The notes below the pieces were generated by a model. That model searched no databases, was not told the origin of the DNA, and saw only the letters and a list, made by a program, of their open reading frames with translations. Below are positions 1-10,224 of a stretch of DNA of 41,376 bases, in pieces (position 1 is the first letter of the stretch; each line of letters starts with the position of its first letter). Both the position numbers and the translations under genes were made by a program. This stretch comes from Planctomycetota bacterium (lineage in GTDB: Bacteria; Planctomycetota; Planctomycetia; Pirellulales; UBA1268). The stretch is from NCBI GenBank assembly GCA_018970605.1, contig JAGWWA010000009.1, positions 1 to 41,376 on the forward strand, written 5' to 3'.

Positions 1-617
1 TCGACGGCATACTCCGACTGGATCTTCGTGACGTTCTCCAGGTCGGCAGGATTGAAGAGTTGGGTGCGAAACAGCCCGAGGGCGAGGTCCGTCTCACATC
101 GGATCACCTTCGTGATGCCTTTCGGGGCCTCCCCCTCCCACGAGGGCCCGGCGATCAGAAAGCGGCCGCCGTCGTTGCCCGTCGCGCGGGACCCGAGATA
201 GTCGAAGTTGTGGGTGTACAGGTCGATGAGTTGCAGGCTCCAGTACCGCCCCTCCTCGATCCGGGGCACGGTGACGACAACTGGCTCGGCACGCAGGTCG
301 AACCCGACCCACGAGTACGGGGTATCGGAGTTGGGCGTCTGCACGGCTTTGTCGTCGGGCGTGTAAACGCGCGGGATGTTGAGCAGCCGGTTGTATGGGG
401 CCTTGTATTCCGGGCTGGTCTGGTCAACGAAGTACGAGTATTGGATTCGGAGGTTATCCACCATCGGGAAGCCGTAGACGTACGCCTCCCGTGCAATCTC
501 CCGGACCTCGGCCGCGGTCACCTGATCGCCGTTCAGCTGGGCGCGAGCCACAGGCGGTGCCAGGCCTACAGACAACAGTGCGGCCATCAGGATCACGACG
601 ATTCGTGGGCGCATCAT
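1..617 (-). CDS. DUF1254 domain-containing secreted protein (C-terminus beyond left window edge)
   Basis: Hand translation of the minus strand from ATG at 617-615 is open to the window edge: MMRPRIVVILMAALLSVGLAPPVARAQLNGDQVTAAEVREIAREAYVYGFPMVDNLRIQYSYF...TPNSDTPYSWVGFDLRAEPVVVTVPRIEEGRYWSLQLIDLYTHNFDYLGSRATGNDGGRFLIAGP. The AYVYGFPM, PNSDTPYS and YWSLQLID-type motifs are typical of DUF1254/DUF1214 proteins. Not in the ORF track because it is edge-truncated. Confidence 0.9.
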   Translation of the reverse strand, partial: MMRPRIVVILMAALLSVGLAPPVARAQLNGDQVTAAEVREIAREAYVYGFPMVDNLRIQYSYFVDQTSPEYKAPYNRLLNIPRVYTPDDKAVQTPNSDTPYSWVGFDLRAEPVVVTVPRIEEGRYWSLQLIDLYTHNFDYLGSRATGNDGGRFLIAGPSWEGEAPKGITKVIRCETDLALGLFRTQLFNPADLENVTKIQSEYAV

Positions 618-832
618 CACCTCTCGTGTTTCGGGAGCCGATGGGAGGGCGTTCGGGCGTGGGTCACTTTATCAGACGACCCCGCGATCAATCCGGTCGT
701 CGACGCCCTTGTTGCTTGGCCAGCGGACTGCGCGTCATTCGCAGCAGGGGTGAGCCTTTGAAACAGCACCGCAGAAACAATTTGCAGCCCAACGACGACG
801 CCGAGGCCACCCAACGCCACCAGCAAAATCAA
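617..832 (-). CDS. possible small single-pass membrane protein
   Basis: 71-aa ORF with a hydrophobic N-terminus (ILLVALGGLGVVVGLQIVSAVLF). It uses a TTG start and its stop overlaps the DUF1254 start (TGATG). No family recognised. Confidence 0.35.
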   Translation of the reverse strand: MILLVALGGLGVVVGLQIVSAVLFQRLTPAANDAQSAGQATRASTTGLIAGSSDKVTHARTPSHRLPKHER

Positions 833-958
833 AAACGGACCTGGGCTACTCAGTATCGCCTGCGTTCCTCGGCAATCGGTTTCGCGGCCTTGTCTTTGAC
901 TCCTGTGCAGCGCTCAGGATCCAGTTGCCGACCCTTGGCTTCACCATCGCCGGGCCAA

Positions 959-989
959 GGCTGACGGGGCCATGGATGGCCCGTCAGCC
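959..989 (-). terminator. stem-loop just downstream of the metG stop codon
   Basis: GGCTGACGGG-G-CCAT-GG-ATGG-CCCGTCAGCC: 14 bp of pairing with one bulge, 6-7 nt after the metG stop at 996-998. No clear T-tract follows, so terminator function is inferred. Confidence 0.5.
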
Positions 990-995
990 ATACAG

Positions 996-3086
996 TCAGT
1001 GCAGCCGCATCCCGGGCAGGGCGCCAGAGTCGGGCGAGAGCAGGTAGACACCCGTGGCACCCGCACCGCTGGCCGCCACCACCATCCCCTCGCTGAGCCC
1101 AAACTTCATCTGTCGCGGCGCCAGGTTGGCGACCACGACGACGAGCCGGCCCACCAGCGCCGCCGGTTCGTGAAAACCCTTGATGCCCGCGAACACCGTC
1201 CGCGTGGTATCCCCGCCGAGGCTCACCGTGAGCTTGAGGAGTTTCTTGGCCTCAGGCACCTCCTCGGCGGCCACGATCCGGGCCACGCGGAGGTCGATCT
1301 TCGCGAAGTCGTCGATCGAGCAGGTCGCCGCGAGCGGTTCGGCTGCGAGAGGCTCGCCGGAATCGGCGGTGGTCGGTGTCGTCTCCATCGGTGATTCTCC
1401 TGAGGTGGTCTTCTGGTCCGCGGCGGCAGCCTGCGAGGCGGCGATCACCGCGTCGATCTGCTCACGTTCGATCCGCTTCATGAGCGGCTTGAATGGGGCG
1501 ACCGGCAGTCCGGCCAGCGGCGTCTGCGACTCGTCCCATGAGCGGATCGGGCCGCCCACGAGATCGCCGGCCATGTCCCCGAGTCCGGGAAGCACGGGCG
1601 CGAGGTAGACGGCGATCTGCCGGAAGAGGTTGAGAGCCACGGTCGCCACGTCGCGAAGGCGGCCGGCCGCCTCCGGCCCCTGCTTGGCGAGCTTCCACGG
1701 CTGCTCGGCGTCGACGTAGGCGTTGGCCCGGTCGGCGGCGAGCATGATCGCCCGCATCGCCCGGGCGAAGTCGCCGTCCTCGTAGGCGGCGGCGATCTCC
1801 GTGCCATCGGCGGCCGCCTGCGCAAACAGCCCGCCGTCGGCAGGATACGACGCCGACAGGCCGGTCGCCTCGAGCCACCTCGCCGTGCGGCTGGCGAGGT
1901 TGACCACCTTGCCCACGAGGTCGGCATTGACCTTCGCCATGAACTCGTCGAGGTTCAGATCGAGGTCGTCGATGCCGCCGGAGATCTTCGTCGCGTAGTA
2001 GTAGCGAAGGGCCGAGGGATCGAGGTGATCGAGCCAGGTCCGGGCGAGCACGAACGTGCCCCGGCTCTTCGACATCTTCTGGCCGTTGACGGTGAGAAAT
2101 CCGTGCACGCGGACCTTCGTCGGCAGTGCGAGGCCGGCCGCCTCGAGCATCGCCGGCCAGAAGAGCGTGTGGAAGTAGACGATGTCCTTGCCGATGAAGT
2201 GGTGGATCTCGGCCGGCGTGCCGGCGCCGCCGCGGCCCCACCAGGATGCAAACGCCTGCCCGCGGCCCTCGCACCACTCGGCGGTGGCGGCGAGATAGCC
2301 GATCGGGGCGTCGAACCAGACATACCAGTAGTGGCCGGGGGCGTCGGGAATCTCGAAACCGAAGTAGGGTGCGGGACGCGACACGTCCCAGTCCCGCAAG
2401 GGCTCGCCGAGAAAGTGGCCGGCGAGGTAGTTGGCGATCCGCGGATCAACCGCGCCGCTCGATCTGGTCCACTCCGCGAGGAAGCCGTGCAGGGCCTCGA
2501 TGGTCACGAAGAGGTGCTCGGCTGAACGCACCTCGGGCCGCGTGCCCGAGAGCGTGCTCACCGGATCGACCAGATCCGCCGGGGCATAGGTGGCGCCGCA
2601 CTGCTCGCAGGTGTCGCCATACTGGTCGGCGGCCCGGCAGCGGGGGCAGGTGCCCTTCACGAAGCGGTCGGCGAGGAACGTGCCGGCCGTCGCGTCGTAG
2701 AGCTGGTGGACGTCACGCGTGATGACGAGGCCTTTCGACGAGAGCGCCTGCCAGACCTCGCCGCAGAGCCGGCGGTTGGCGGGGTTGTCGGTCGATCCGT
2801 AGTGGTCGAATGCCACTTGGAAACCTGCGAAGTCGGCGAGGTGCGCCGAACGCATCTCCGCGATCAGTTCCCGTTCGCTCCGCCCCTCCGCGCGGGCCCG
2901 GATCATGATCGCCGTGCCGTGCGTGTCGTCGGCGCAGACGTAGACGCACTCGTGGCCGCGGAGCTTCTGGAACCGCACGAACACGTCGGTCTGGATGTAC
3001 TCGACGAGATGCCCGAGGTGGATGTGCCCGTTGGCGTAGGGCAGCGCCGAGGTGACGAGAATGCGGCGCCGGGGGGAGGAAGGCAT
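996..3086 (-). CDS. metG: methionine--tRNA ligase with C-terminal tRNA-binding (EMAP/Trbp111-like) domain
   Basis: [53 protein letters not shown], zinc-knuckle cysteines ([17 protein letters not shown]), KMSKS motif ([11 protein letters not shown]), and C-terminal [34 protein letters not shown]. Start chosen at MPSSPRRR (3086) rather than 3176. Confidence 0.97.
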   Translation of the reverse strand: MPSSPRRRILVTSALPYANGHIHLGHLVEYIQTDVFVRFQKLRGHECVYVCADDTHGTAIMIRARAEGRSERELIAEMRSAHLADFAGFQVAFDHYGSTDNPANRRLCGEVWQALSSKGLVITRDVHQLYDATAGTFLADRFVKGTCPRCRAADQYGDTCEQCGATYAPADLVDPVSTLSGTRPEVRSAEHLFVTIEALHGFLAEWTRSSGAVDPRIANYLAGHFLGEPLRDWDVSRPAPYFGFEIPDAPGHYWYVWFDAPIGYLAATAEWCEGRGQAFASWWGRGGAGTPAEIHHFIGKDIVYFHTLFWPAMLEAAGLALPTKVRVHGFLTVNGQKMSKSRGTFVLARTWLDHLDPSALRYYYATKISGGIDDLDLNLDEFMAKVNADLVGKVVNLASRTARWLEATGLSASYPADGGLFAQAAADGTEIAAAYEDGDFARAMRAIMLAADRANAYVDAEQPWKLAKQGPEAAGRLRDVATVALNLFRQIAVYLAPVLPGLGDMAGDLVGGPIRSWDESQTPLAGLPVAPFKPLMKRIEREQIDAVIAASQAAAADQKTTSGESPMETTPTTADSGEPLAAEPLAATCSIDDFAKIDLRVARIVAAEEVPEAKKLLKLTVSLGGDTTRTVFAGIKGFHEPAALVGRLVVVVANLAPRQMKFGLSEGMVVAASGAGATGVYLLSPDSGALPGMRLH

Positions 3087-3295
3087 GCGGGGGCTGCACG
3101 GGCGGAGGGGAAGGAATCGAGCGGATTGTAGGAAGCCGCGGGGAATCGAGGGAATGCCGGCCGACTGGGCAAGCACGCCGCCACGAAAGTGGGCTTGTCG
3201 CCCCCCGGTGCCGTGGGCAGTATCCCGCCCCCTCGCCGGCCCAGACCGGCCCGCGATGGCGACGGCAACGCCGCCCCAGTTCCGTGGAGTGACCG

Positions 3296-4972
3296 ATGAT
3301 GCGTCTGCTTGTGATCGCTGCCGGGTTCGCTGCCTGCAGCCTTTTCGGCTTCACGGGTCCCGCGGCGGCCAACCCCGCCGCGGCGGCCCAGTCCGGCGAG
3401 GTGCTCCTGCTCGACTTCGCGGCCTCGTGGTGCGGTCCCTGCAAGCAGATGGCACCACTCGTGGCCGAGATCGCCTCCGCCGGATGGGTCGTGCGGCACG
3501 TGGACGTCGATCGCGAGACCGACCTGGTGCGCCGGTTTGGCGTGACCGGCGTGCCCTGCTACGTGCTCCTCGTGAAGGGGCATGAGGTGGGCCGGATCAA
3601 TGGCGCCACCACCCGGGGCGAACTCGAGAACCTGCTCGCCAAGGCGGCCGCCCCCCTGGGCGGAGCGGCCCCGGTGGCCGCGGCTGCAGCGGCGACAGAC
3701 CAGCCGGCCGTCGCAGGCGTGCCGGTGCCGCTCGCTCCGGCCGATGCGCATCTGGCGACCGACCCGCCGCCGTCGGCACCGGCACGCGCGGCGGCGGACG
3801 CCGCACCGGCCATGCCGCCATCCTTCCCGGCGATCACGTCGGCTCCCGATTCAACACCGGCAATGCCCGTGGCTGCCGGCGATTTAGGGAGCCGCGCCGC
3901 CCTCGAGCAACGTCTTCTCGCGGCCACCGCCCGCCTGCGGGTCGAGGACTCGTCGGGCGTCTCGTGGGCCACGGGCACCGTGATCGACTGCCGGCAGGGC
4001 GAGGCGCTGATCCTCACCTGCGGCCATGTGTTTCGCGACTCACAGGGCAAGGGCCGCATCGAGGTCGACCTCTTCGGACCGCAAGGCCCGCGGGGCATGG
4101 CCGGGCAGGTGATCTCCTGGGACCTGAAGCGCGACCTGGCGCTGGTGAGCATCTTCACCGAGGCGACGATCGATCCCGTCCGCGTCGGCGGCACTGATCG
4201 GGCGACCGCCGTCGGGGCTGCCGTCGTCACCGTCGGCTGCAACGGCGGGAAGGATCCCACGATCCATCACAGCCGGATCACCGCGGTGGACAAGTACCTC
4301 GGCCCTTCGAACCTCCAGGTGGCGGGCCAGCCGGTCCAGGGCCGATCCGGTGGCGGCCTGTTCGCGATCGACGGCACGCTGATCGGCGTCTGCAACGCGG
4401 CTGATCCGGCCGACAACGAGGGGCTGTTCGCGGCGCTCCCGTCGATTCACGACCAACTCGACGAGGCCGGCCTCTCGTTCGTGTATCGAAACGTCTACCC
4501 GAGCGGTGGCCTCGATGTTGCCGCCGCCGGGCCACACCTGCCGAACATGCCCGCTGAGATGCCGAGTGTCTCGTTCGATCGCCGCGATCGCGCCGATGCC
4601 GTCCCCACCGCGTCGACCAGTGCGCTTCCCGACGCCGGTGCGCTGCCCGCCGCCGGTGCGATGCCCGCCACAGCGGCCGCCGTCGCCGCCGCCAGCCGAT
4701 CGGACGCACCACCGGCGACGCTCTCGGCCGGTGAGGCCGCCCTCATCGACCACGTCCGGCAGCACGGAGGCAAGGCCGAGGTGATCTGCATCGTCAGGCC
4801 GCACGGTTCGGCCGACTCCTCGAGCGAGGTGTTCGTGCTCAAGGGGGCCAGGCCCGATTTCGTGGACCACCTGTCGCGGGCCCACCACGGCCACGCGGCC
4901 GATGCGGCCCATCAGCTGCCACCGAGCCGTTCCGACGTCGCCGTCCTGCCGACGGCCAACCCAGTTCGCTGA
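3296..4972 (+). CDS. thioredoxin-domain / trypsin-like serine protease fusion protein, secreted
   Basis: N-terminal signal-like segment, then thioredoxin motif [23 protein letters not shown]...[10 protein letters not shown], then trypsin-like motifs GHVF (His), DLALV (Asp) and GRSGGGLF (Ser). Confidence 0.88.
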   Translation: MMRLLVIAAGFAACSLFGFTGPAAANPAAAAQSGEVLLLDFAASWCGPCKQMAPLVAEIASAGWVVRHVDVDRETDLVRRFGVTGVPCYVLLVKGHEVGRINGATTRGELENLLAKAAAPLGGAAPVAAAAAATDQPAVAGVPVPLAPADAHLATDPPPSAPARAAADAAPAMPPSFPAITSAPDSTPAMPVAAGDLGSRAALEQRLLAATARLRVEDSSGVSWATGTVIDCRQGEALILTCGHVFRDSQGKGRIEVDLFGPQGPRGMAGQVISWDLKRDLALVSIFTEATIDPVRVGGTDRATAVGAAVVTVGCNGGKDPTIHHSRITAVDKYLGPSNLQVAGQPVQGRSGGGLFAIDGTLIGVCNAADPADNEGLFAALPSIHDQLDEAGLSFVYRNVYPSGGLDVAAAGPHLPNMPAEMPSVSFDRRDRADAVPTASTSALPDAGALPAAGAMPATAAAVAAASRSDAPPATLSAGEAALIDHVRQHGGKAEVICIVRPHGSADSSSEVFVLKGARPDFVDHLSRAHHGHAADAAHQLPPSRSDVAVLPTANPVR

Positions 4973-5057
4973 CGATCTCTCGTCCGCGGCACACCGGGAC
5001 TTCCCGCGTCATTTGCGGCCGGAATCACACCCAATCCCAATGAAAACTGGGAAGACA

Positions 5058-5080
5058 CACAGGTTGAAAACCTGTGCTAC
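5058..5080 (-). repeat. REP-like hairpin, GTAG type (copy 1)
   Basis: Reverse complement GTAG-CACAGGTTTTCAACCTGTG. Same motif at 5245-5268 and in variant form at 18812-18867. Confidence 0.8.
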
Positions 5081-5091
5081 GAGAGGCAGCG

Positions 5092-5225
5092 AGGGGCTGC
5101 CCGTGCCCGGGAGCCGGCGTTGCTGACGAGCGCAGCCATGGATGGCGAAGCGAAGTCAGCATCGAGAGAGCGAAGGCCTGGAAGGCCGAAGTGAGCGTCC
5201 GGCGACGGGCATGGGCAGCCCCGAG
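5092..5225. repeat. nested inverted-repeat element between two REP copies (candidate MITE or structured RNA)
   Basis: Outer arms GGGGCTGCCCGTGCCCG...GCCGG and its imperfect complement near 5196-5225. Inner hairpin GCTGACGAGCGCAGCCATGGATGGCGAAGCGAAGTCAGC at about 5123-5161. Confidence 0.6.
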
Positions 5226-5244
5226 CCCAAGGCGGACCGGGGAC

Positions 5245-5268
5245 ACAAAGGTTGAAAACCTGTGCTAC
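5245..5268 (-). repeat. REP-like hairpin, GTAG type (copy 2)
   Basis: GGTTGAAAACCTGTGCTACGAG matches copy 1 at 5061-5082 except near the 5' edge of the stem. Confidence 0.78.
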
Positions 5269-5281
5269 GAGGGGCCGCGTA

Positions 5282-7033
5282 TCAGTCGGTGACTTCGATC
5301 GTCACGGGCACCGCGTTCACGTTTTCGGCGGGCGTGGTGCCGCCGCGACCGGTCGCCCGCACCGTCACCGTGCCACGGCCGAGGAGTTCCGCCGGCACCT
5401 CGATCGACGATTCGGGCCCGGTGGTGCGGCCGAGCACGCGACCCGTGGCGAAGATGACGGCGCCGCCGATTCCATTGCCCCGCACGGTCACACGGACGTT
5501 TCCCTTGCGGCTCACCTGGAGCGGCTCGACCGTGAGTTCGATCGTGCGATCGTGGTTGGCGAACAGCACCGGCACCACGCTTCGGCCCTGCGTCTCGATC
5601 GACGACGTCTCGATCGCGACCACCCGCAGGTCGTGATGGCCGTCGGCAAGCGCCGTGGTATCGAGCATGAGCCGTCCTCCTGCCCCGCAGTCGGTCACCC
5701 GCACGCCGTCGAGAAACAGCTCGTAGCGGTCGACGGCGCCGCCGCTGGGCACCGTCGCCCGCGGCTCGAGTTCGACCGTGCCCGACATGACCGTGCCCGG
5801 CTCGAGCACCCGAGCATCCGCAGCCATCACAACTTCCACCTCGGGGATGCGGGCCCACGGCTGGCAGAGCGGATCACCCACGACGAGCAGCTGGTACGGG
5901 CAGCGGACCGACTGGTAGAAGGCCTCGGCCAGGCTCGCCCCGCGGGCATAATGCACCTGGATCGCCGCGTGCGGGAACTTCGCGGGGATCGAATAAGGCT
6001 CGATCACCGTGCCACTCGACCCCGCCGCCCCATAGCGAAGAAACTCCGAGAGCGGCGTCTGCGATGAGTTCGCCGTGAAGATCCCGCCGAAGCTCGTCAG
6101 GTTCTCGCAGATGGCCCCCGGTGTGATCGTGCTCCCGCTCGACTTCCAGTCGAAGTCGGGCGTGCCGGCCATCAGCCCGGCGACGTCGGATTTGCCGCCC
6201 GGCACGGCGCCTGCAACGATCTGGGCCTTCACGCCGAGGTTGCCGAGCGCCTTGACGATCGCAGGGAAGACGCTGCTGCGGGTGGTGGTCCGCACGTCGG
6301 TGTTGGTCATGAAGTAGATCGTGCCCTCAGGACGGGTCCCGTCGGCTTTGGCAGCCGACTTGAGATAGGCGGCGACCTCGCGCGGCCGGTTGCCACGGCC
6401 AGCCGTCACGCCCAGCATCACCGAGAGGATGTACCTCGTGCCTCCGGCCTCGAGGAGGCCGCCGTCGTTTCCCCAGCCGTACCAGCTGCGAAAGCCCTGC
6501 GTCGTCGCCGGCACGCCGTCACGCGACAGTGGCCGGTAGTAATCGTTGCTCTCGGGATCGAGCCACATCGGCCCGCCACTCTGCACGGCCGAGTACAGCA
6601 TCGTCATCCCGGTCAGCGAGCCCGACGGATAACTGTCCTTCGCGGCGAGATCGGCCGGGAGTTCGTCCTTGAAATCGATCCTCCAGGGAAAATCGCTCGA
6701 CCAGGCGATGCAGTCGATCTGTGTCGCCAGCCGCCTCGACTCGATCGCCTTGAAGACGGGCGCGAGTAACTCGTTTCGGAACCGTGCGATCGTCGTGCTC
6801 TCGACGTTGTCCTGCCAGGGAAGCATCAGGATGTTGATCGGCGGGATGCCGCGGGACGCCACGAAGGCGTTGGCGACACCGATGCTGTCAACGCTCGCGG
6901 AGTTGACCACCAGGAACACGTTCTCGGGCCCGCCACCGCCTCGGGCGGTCCCGGTGACCGCAGCGGCACAGACGACGGTGACGAGCAGGCAGCGAACGTC
7001 CGCGAAGCGCCGCAGGCCGAGGGCGATCGACAT
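5282..7033 (-). CDS. TIGR03790 family protein, secreted
   Basis: GPENVFLVVNSASVDSIGVANAFVASRGIPPINILMLPW...CIAWSSDFPWRIDF...SLTGMTMLYSAV matches the TIGR03790 family as I recall it. ATG chosen at 7033 before a signal peptide. Confidence 0.85.
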   Translation of the reverse strand: MSIALGLRRFADVRCLLVTVVCAAAVTGTARGGGGPENVFLVVNSASVDSIGVANAFVASRGIPPINILMLPWQDNVESTTIARFRNELLAPVFKAIESRRLATQIDCIAWSSDFPWRIDFKDELPADLAAKDSYPSGSLTGMTMLYSAVQSGGPMWLDPESNDYYRPLSRDGVPATTQGFRSWYGWGNDGGLLEAGGTRYILSVMLGVTAGRGNRPREVAAYLKSAAKADGTRPEGTIYFMTNTDVRTTTRSSVFPAIVKALGNLGVKAQIVAGAVPGGKSDVAGLMAGTPDFDWKSSGSTITPGAICENLTSFGGIFTANSSQTPLSEFLRYGAAGSSGTVIEPYSIPAKFPHAAIQVHYARGASLAEAFYQSVRCPYQLLVVGDPLCQPWARIPEVEVVMAADARVLEPGTVMSGTVELEPRATVPSGGAVDRYELFLDGVRVTDCGAGGRLMLDTTALADGHHDLRVVAIETSSIETQGRSVVPVLFANHDRTIELTVEPLQVSRKGNVRVTVRGNGIGGAVIFATGRVLGRTTGPESSIEVPAELLGRGTVTVRATGRGGTTPAENVNAVPVTIEVTD

Positions 7034-7158
7034 GGAATGGTCTCTGGGGCGTGGGGATCCCGGGGTCGTCCTGCCCGCGAGTGTAGGCACTCCCGGCGGC
7101 ATCCTCCACGCGCCCCCGGAAACGACCTGTCGGCCGCCAATGACCGGGGGATAGACTC

Positions 7159-8130
7159 GTGATGTCCCACGCACCGCCGCATCAGATTCCCCGCATGCAC
7201 CGCCGCCCCATCTCACGACTTGGCCTCCTCATCGTCGTCGCCATGGCCCGGCTGGCGATCGCTGATGCCCCGGCGGCGGCGTTCTCGGGCGAGCGGGCCA
7301 TGAAACACCTGGAGGGGATCTGCGAACTCGGTCCGCGACCGAGCGGATCGGCGGCCATGGACCGGCAACGTGCCATGCTCGCGCAGCACTTCCGCGCGGC
7401 GGGCGCGACCGTCACCGGACAGGCCTTCCAAATCCGCGACCGCCGCACCGGAAAGCCCGTGCACATGGAAAACCTGGTCGTCTCCTGGCACCCCGACCGC
7501 ACCGACCGCGTGCTACTGGCAGCCCACTACGACACGCGGCCGTTTCCCGACAACGATCCGGTCGATCCGCGGGGCGTGTTCCTCGGAGCCAACGACGGCG
7601 GCAGCGGCGTGGCGGTGCTGATGGAACTCGCGGCAGCGATGCCCGCGCTGCAGGGGCCGGTGGGCGTGGACTTCGTGCTGTTCGACGGCGAGGAGTACGT
7701 GTTCACCCCTCGCGATCCTTACTTCCTCGGTTCCACGTTCTTCGCCCGGCAGTACGCGGCCGACCGGAAGGCCGGCCAGTTGCCGCACGCCTATCGCTGC
7801 GGCGCGCTCCTCGACATGGTGGCCGACCGCGACCTCGAGATCTGGCAGGAACAGCACAGCGTCGACTGGCCCGATACGCGGCCCGTCGTCGATTCGATCT
7901 GGGATGTCGCCCGCCGGCTGGGGGTGCGGCAGTTCGTGCCGCGGCCCAAGCACGCCGTCCAGGACGACCACCTGCCACTGCGGATGATCGCCGGCATCCC
8001 CACCTGCGACATCATCGACTTCGACTACCCGCAGTGGCACACCACCGCAGACGCACCCGCCGCCTGCTCCGCGGAGTCGCTCGCCGCCGTCGGCAGCGTG
8101 ATGCTCGAGTGGCTTCGCGAGCAGCGGTGA
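7159..8130 (+). CDS. M28 family metallopeptidase / glutaminyl-peptide cyclotransferase-like protein
   Basis: VLLAAHYDTRPFP, GANDGGSGVAVLMELA, VDFVLFDGEEY, DDHLPL, and a signal peptide. Start may be 7195. Confidence 0.9.
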   Translation: MMSHAPPHQIPRMHRRPISRLGLLIVVAMARLAIADAPAAAFSGERAMKHLEGICELGPRPSGSAAMDRQRAMLAQHFRAAGATVTGQAFQIRDRRTGKPVHMENLVVSWHPDRTDRVLLAAHYDTRPFPDNDPVDPRGVFLGANDGGSGVAVLMELAAAMPALQGPVGVDFVLFDGEEYVFTPRDPYFLGSTFFARQYAADRKAGQLPHAYRCGALLDMVADRDLEIWQEQHSVDWPDTRPVVDSIWDVARRLGVRQFVPRPKHAVQDDHLPLRMIAGIPTCDIIDFDYPQWHTTADAPAACSAESLAAVGSVMLEWLREQR

Positions 8131-8135
8131 CGCCG

Positions 8136-8399
8136 ATGACGGCCACCGCCCCATCGCCACGGCAGCAGCTCACGGTCCCCGAATGTGGGATCGAGGGCAT
8201 GCCTCTGACACTGTCGCTCTGGCTCGTGCCTCCCGGCGCAGCCGTGGCGGCCGGCGACCGCGTGGCCGAACTGGCCGCGGGGGGCGTGACGATCGACCTC
8301 GAGGCTCCGGTGAGCGGAAGGCTGGTGGCCCAGTTCGTCGACGAGGACGAGACCGTCGTGACGGGCGCCGTCATCGCGGAGTTCGAGGTGGGCGAATGA
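8136..8399 (+). CDS. biotinyl/lipoyl-like domain protein lacking the modified lysine
   Basis: LTVPECGIEGMPLTLSLWLVPPGAAVAAGDRVAELAAGGVTIDLEAPVSGRLVAQFVDEDETVVTGAVIAEFEVGE resembles an E2 lipoyl domain. A GTG at 8127 overlapping the upstream stop is an alternative start. It overlaps lnt by ATGA. Confidence 0.85.
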   Translation: MTATAPSPRQQLTVPECGIEGMPLTLSLWLVPPGAAVAAGDRVAELAAGGVTIDLEAPVSGRLVAQFVDEDETVVTGAVIAEFEVGE

Positions 8400-10096
8400 C
8401 GGCGGCCCCGCGGACAGTCACCCCGACGATTCCCGACGATGGCCGGCGCGTCTGGCTGCTGGCGGTGGCCGGTGCCGCCACGATGTTCCTCGTCCAGCCA
8501 CCGGCCGACCTCTGGTGGCTGGCATGGCTGGCGCCGCTGCCGTGGCTGAATCTGGTGACGACACCCCGGCTCGCAGGCCCCCATCCCTGGCTGGCGATCT
8601 GGACGGGCGGGTTCCTGCATTGGCTGTTCGCGATCCACTGGCTGAGACTGCCCCACCCCGCGACCTCGATCGGCTGGGTGGCCCTCGCCGTCTACCTGGC
8701 GTGCTACGTGCCGCTCTTCGTCTGGGCCGCCCGGCGACTCGTGCACCACAGGGGCTGGCCGCTCGTGCCGTCGGCCGCCCTCGCCTGGATGGCCTGCGAA
8801 CAGCTGCGGGGGCAGCTGCTCGGTGGCTTCACCTTCGGCATGCTTGGCCACACACAGTGGCGCTGGACCGCGTTGATCCAATGTGCCGACGCCTTCGGGG
8901 CGGTTGGTGTCAGCGGGCTGGTGATGGCGGTCGCGGCCGCCTGCACGACAGTTCTGGACTATGGGCGTCGGCGACACCTCGCGGCCGCCGGCGCCGCGAC
9001 GGCTGCCGTGATCCTCGCCCTGGCGTACGGTTCGCTGCGGCTCGCGACGACGCCGGCGGCGACCGACCGGCCGCTCGACGTCCTGCTCGTCCAGGGCTGC
9101 ATCGACACGGAACTCAAGCACGACCCCGACAAGGCGATCGATGTCGCCCAGCACTACGACTCGCTCACGCTCGAGGGGTTGGCCGCCACGGGAACGGCGG
9201 CGCGGCCCGACCTCATCGTCTGGCCCGAGACGATGTGGCGGTGGCCCGTGCTCACCATCGACCCGGCCGAACGGCTGCCCGAGGCCGTCGTGGAAGAAAT
9301 GCTCGGCCCCGCCGCGGAGGGCGACTCCTCAACAGACCGCCAGGCTCGCTGCCGCGAGGCGCTCGAGCGGCAGCGGTTCGAGGCGCTCGAGACGTTCGCG
9401 ATGCGGTACGGCACCACGTGGCTGGTGGGCGTCGATCGGCAGGTCGTGACACCCCGCGCCACCGGCGGCGCCGAACACTTCAACAGCGGTCTCTTTCTCG
9501 ACGCCGAGGGGCGGCCGGTGGCCTGCTACGACAAGATGCACCCCGTGATGTTCGGTGAGTACGTGCCGCTCGCCGAGACCTTCCCGGTGCTCTACCGGAT
9601 CACCCCGCTGCCCGCCGGCCTGTCGGCGGGCGCCGCGCCGGTCGCGGTGCAGATCGCCGGCTACGAGGTGGCCCCGACGATCTGCTACGAGACGGCTCTG
9701 CCCGAGGCGATCCGCGGCCTCGTCCGGTCGCTCGCAGCACAGGGCCGCCGCCCCGACGTGATCGTGAACCTCACCAACGACGGCTGGTTCTGGGGATCGA
9801 GCGAACTCGACATGCACCTGGCCGCGGCGATCTTCCGGGCGATCGAAGTTCGCACGCCCGTGGTGGTCGCCGCCAACACCGGTTTTTCGGCGGCGATCGA
9901 CGGCTCGGGTCGGCTTCTCGACCGCGGCCCCCGCCGCCGGACGGCCACGCTGCGGGCGGCAGTCCAGCGGGACGGTCGGTCGAGCCCGTGGCTCGGCTGG
10001 GGAAGTCTGCCGGCCTGGGCGTGCGTGACGGTCGTGGCGGTCCTGACGGTCACCGCGGCGGGGCCGAAACAGCCGCGAAGCCGTCGGAATGGCTGA
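8396..10096 (+). CDS. lnt: apolipoprotein N-acyltransferase
   Basis: Multi-TM N-terminus, then a nitrilase-like domain with candidate Glu-Lys-Cys residues in LIVWPETMW, CYDKMHPVMFGEYVPL and TICYETALPE. Confidence 0.95.
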   Translation: MTAAPRTVTPTIPDDGRRVWLLAVAGAATMFLVQPPADLWWLAWLAPLPWLNLVTTPRLAGPHPWLAIWTGGFLHWLFAIHWLRLPHPATSIGWVALAVYLACYVPLFVWAARRLVHHRGWPLVPSAALAWMACEQLRGQLLGGFTFGMLGHTQWRWTALIQCADAFGAVGVSGLVMAVAAACTTVLDYGRRRHLAAAGAATAAVILALAYGSLRLATTPAATDRPLDVLLVQGCIDTELKHDPDKAIDVAQHYDSLTLEGLAATGTAARPDLIVWPETMWRWPVLTIDPAERLPEAVVEEMLGPAAEGDSSTDRQARCREALERQRFEALETFAMRYGTTWLVGVDRQVVTPRATGGAEHFNSGLFLDAEGRPVACYDKMHPVMFGEYVPLAETFPVLYRITPLPAGLSAGAAPVAVQIAGYEVAPTICYETALPEAIRGLVRSLAAQGRRPDVIVNLTNDGWFWGSSELDMHLAAAIFRAIEVRTPVVVAANTGFSAAIDGSGRLLDRGPRRRTATLRAAVQRDGRSSPWLGWGSLPAWACVTVVAVLTVTAAGPKQPRSRRNG

Positions 10097-10224
10097 CCGC
10101 AACGGGGCCGCACCCCCGGCTTGAGCCAGCCCGACCCGGCTGCCGAACAAAAGTGGGCCGGCGGCTTGCTCTGGCCATCAGCTGCGATCGAAAATGGGGA
10201 TGAGAGTCCGCCGGCGAGGGATCC

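Noticed and set aside
3087-3295. Possible riboswitch or promoter in the metG / thioredoxin-protease divergent gap
   Set aside because: GC-rich with only weak short inverted repeats. No recognisable riboswitch or sigma-70 elements that I could support.
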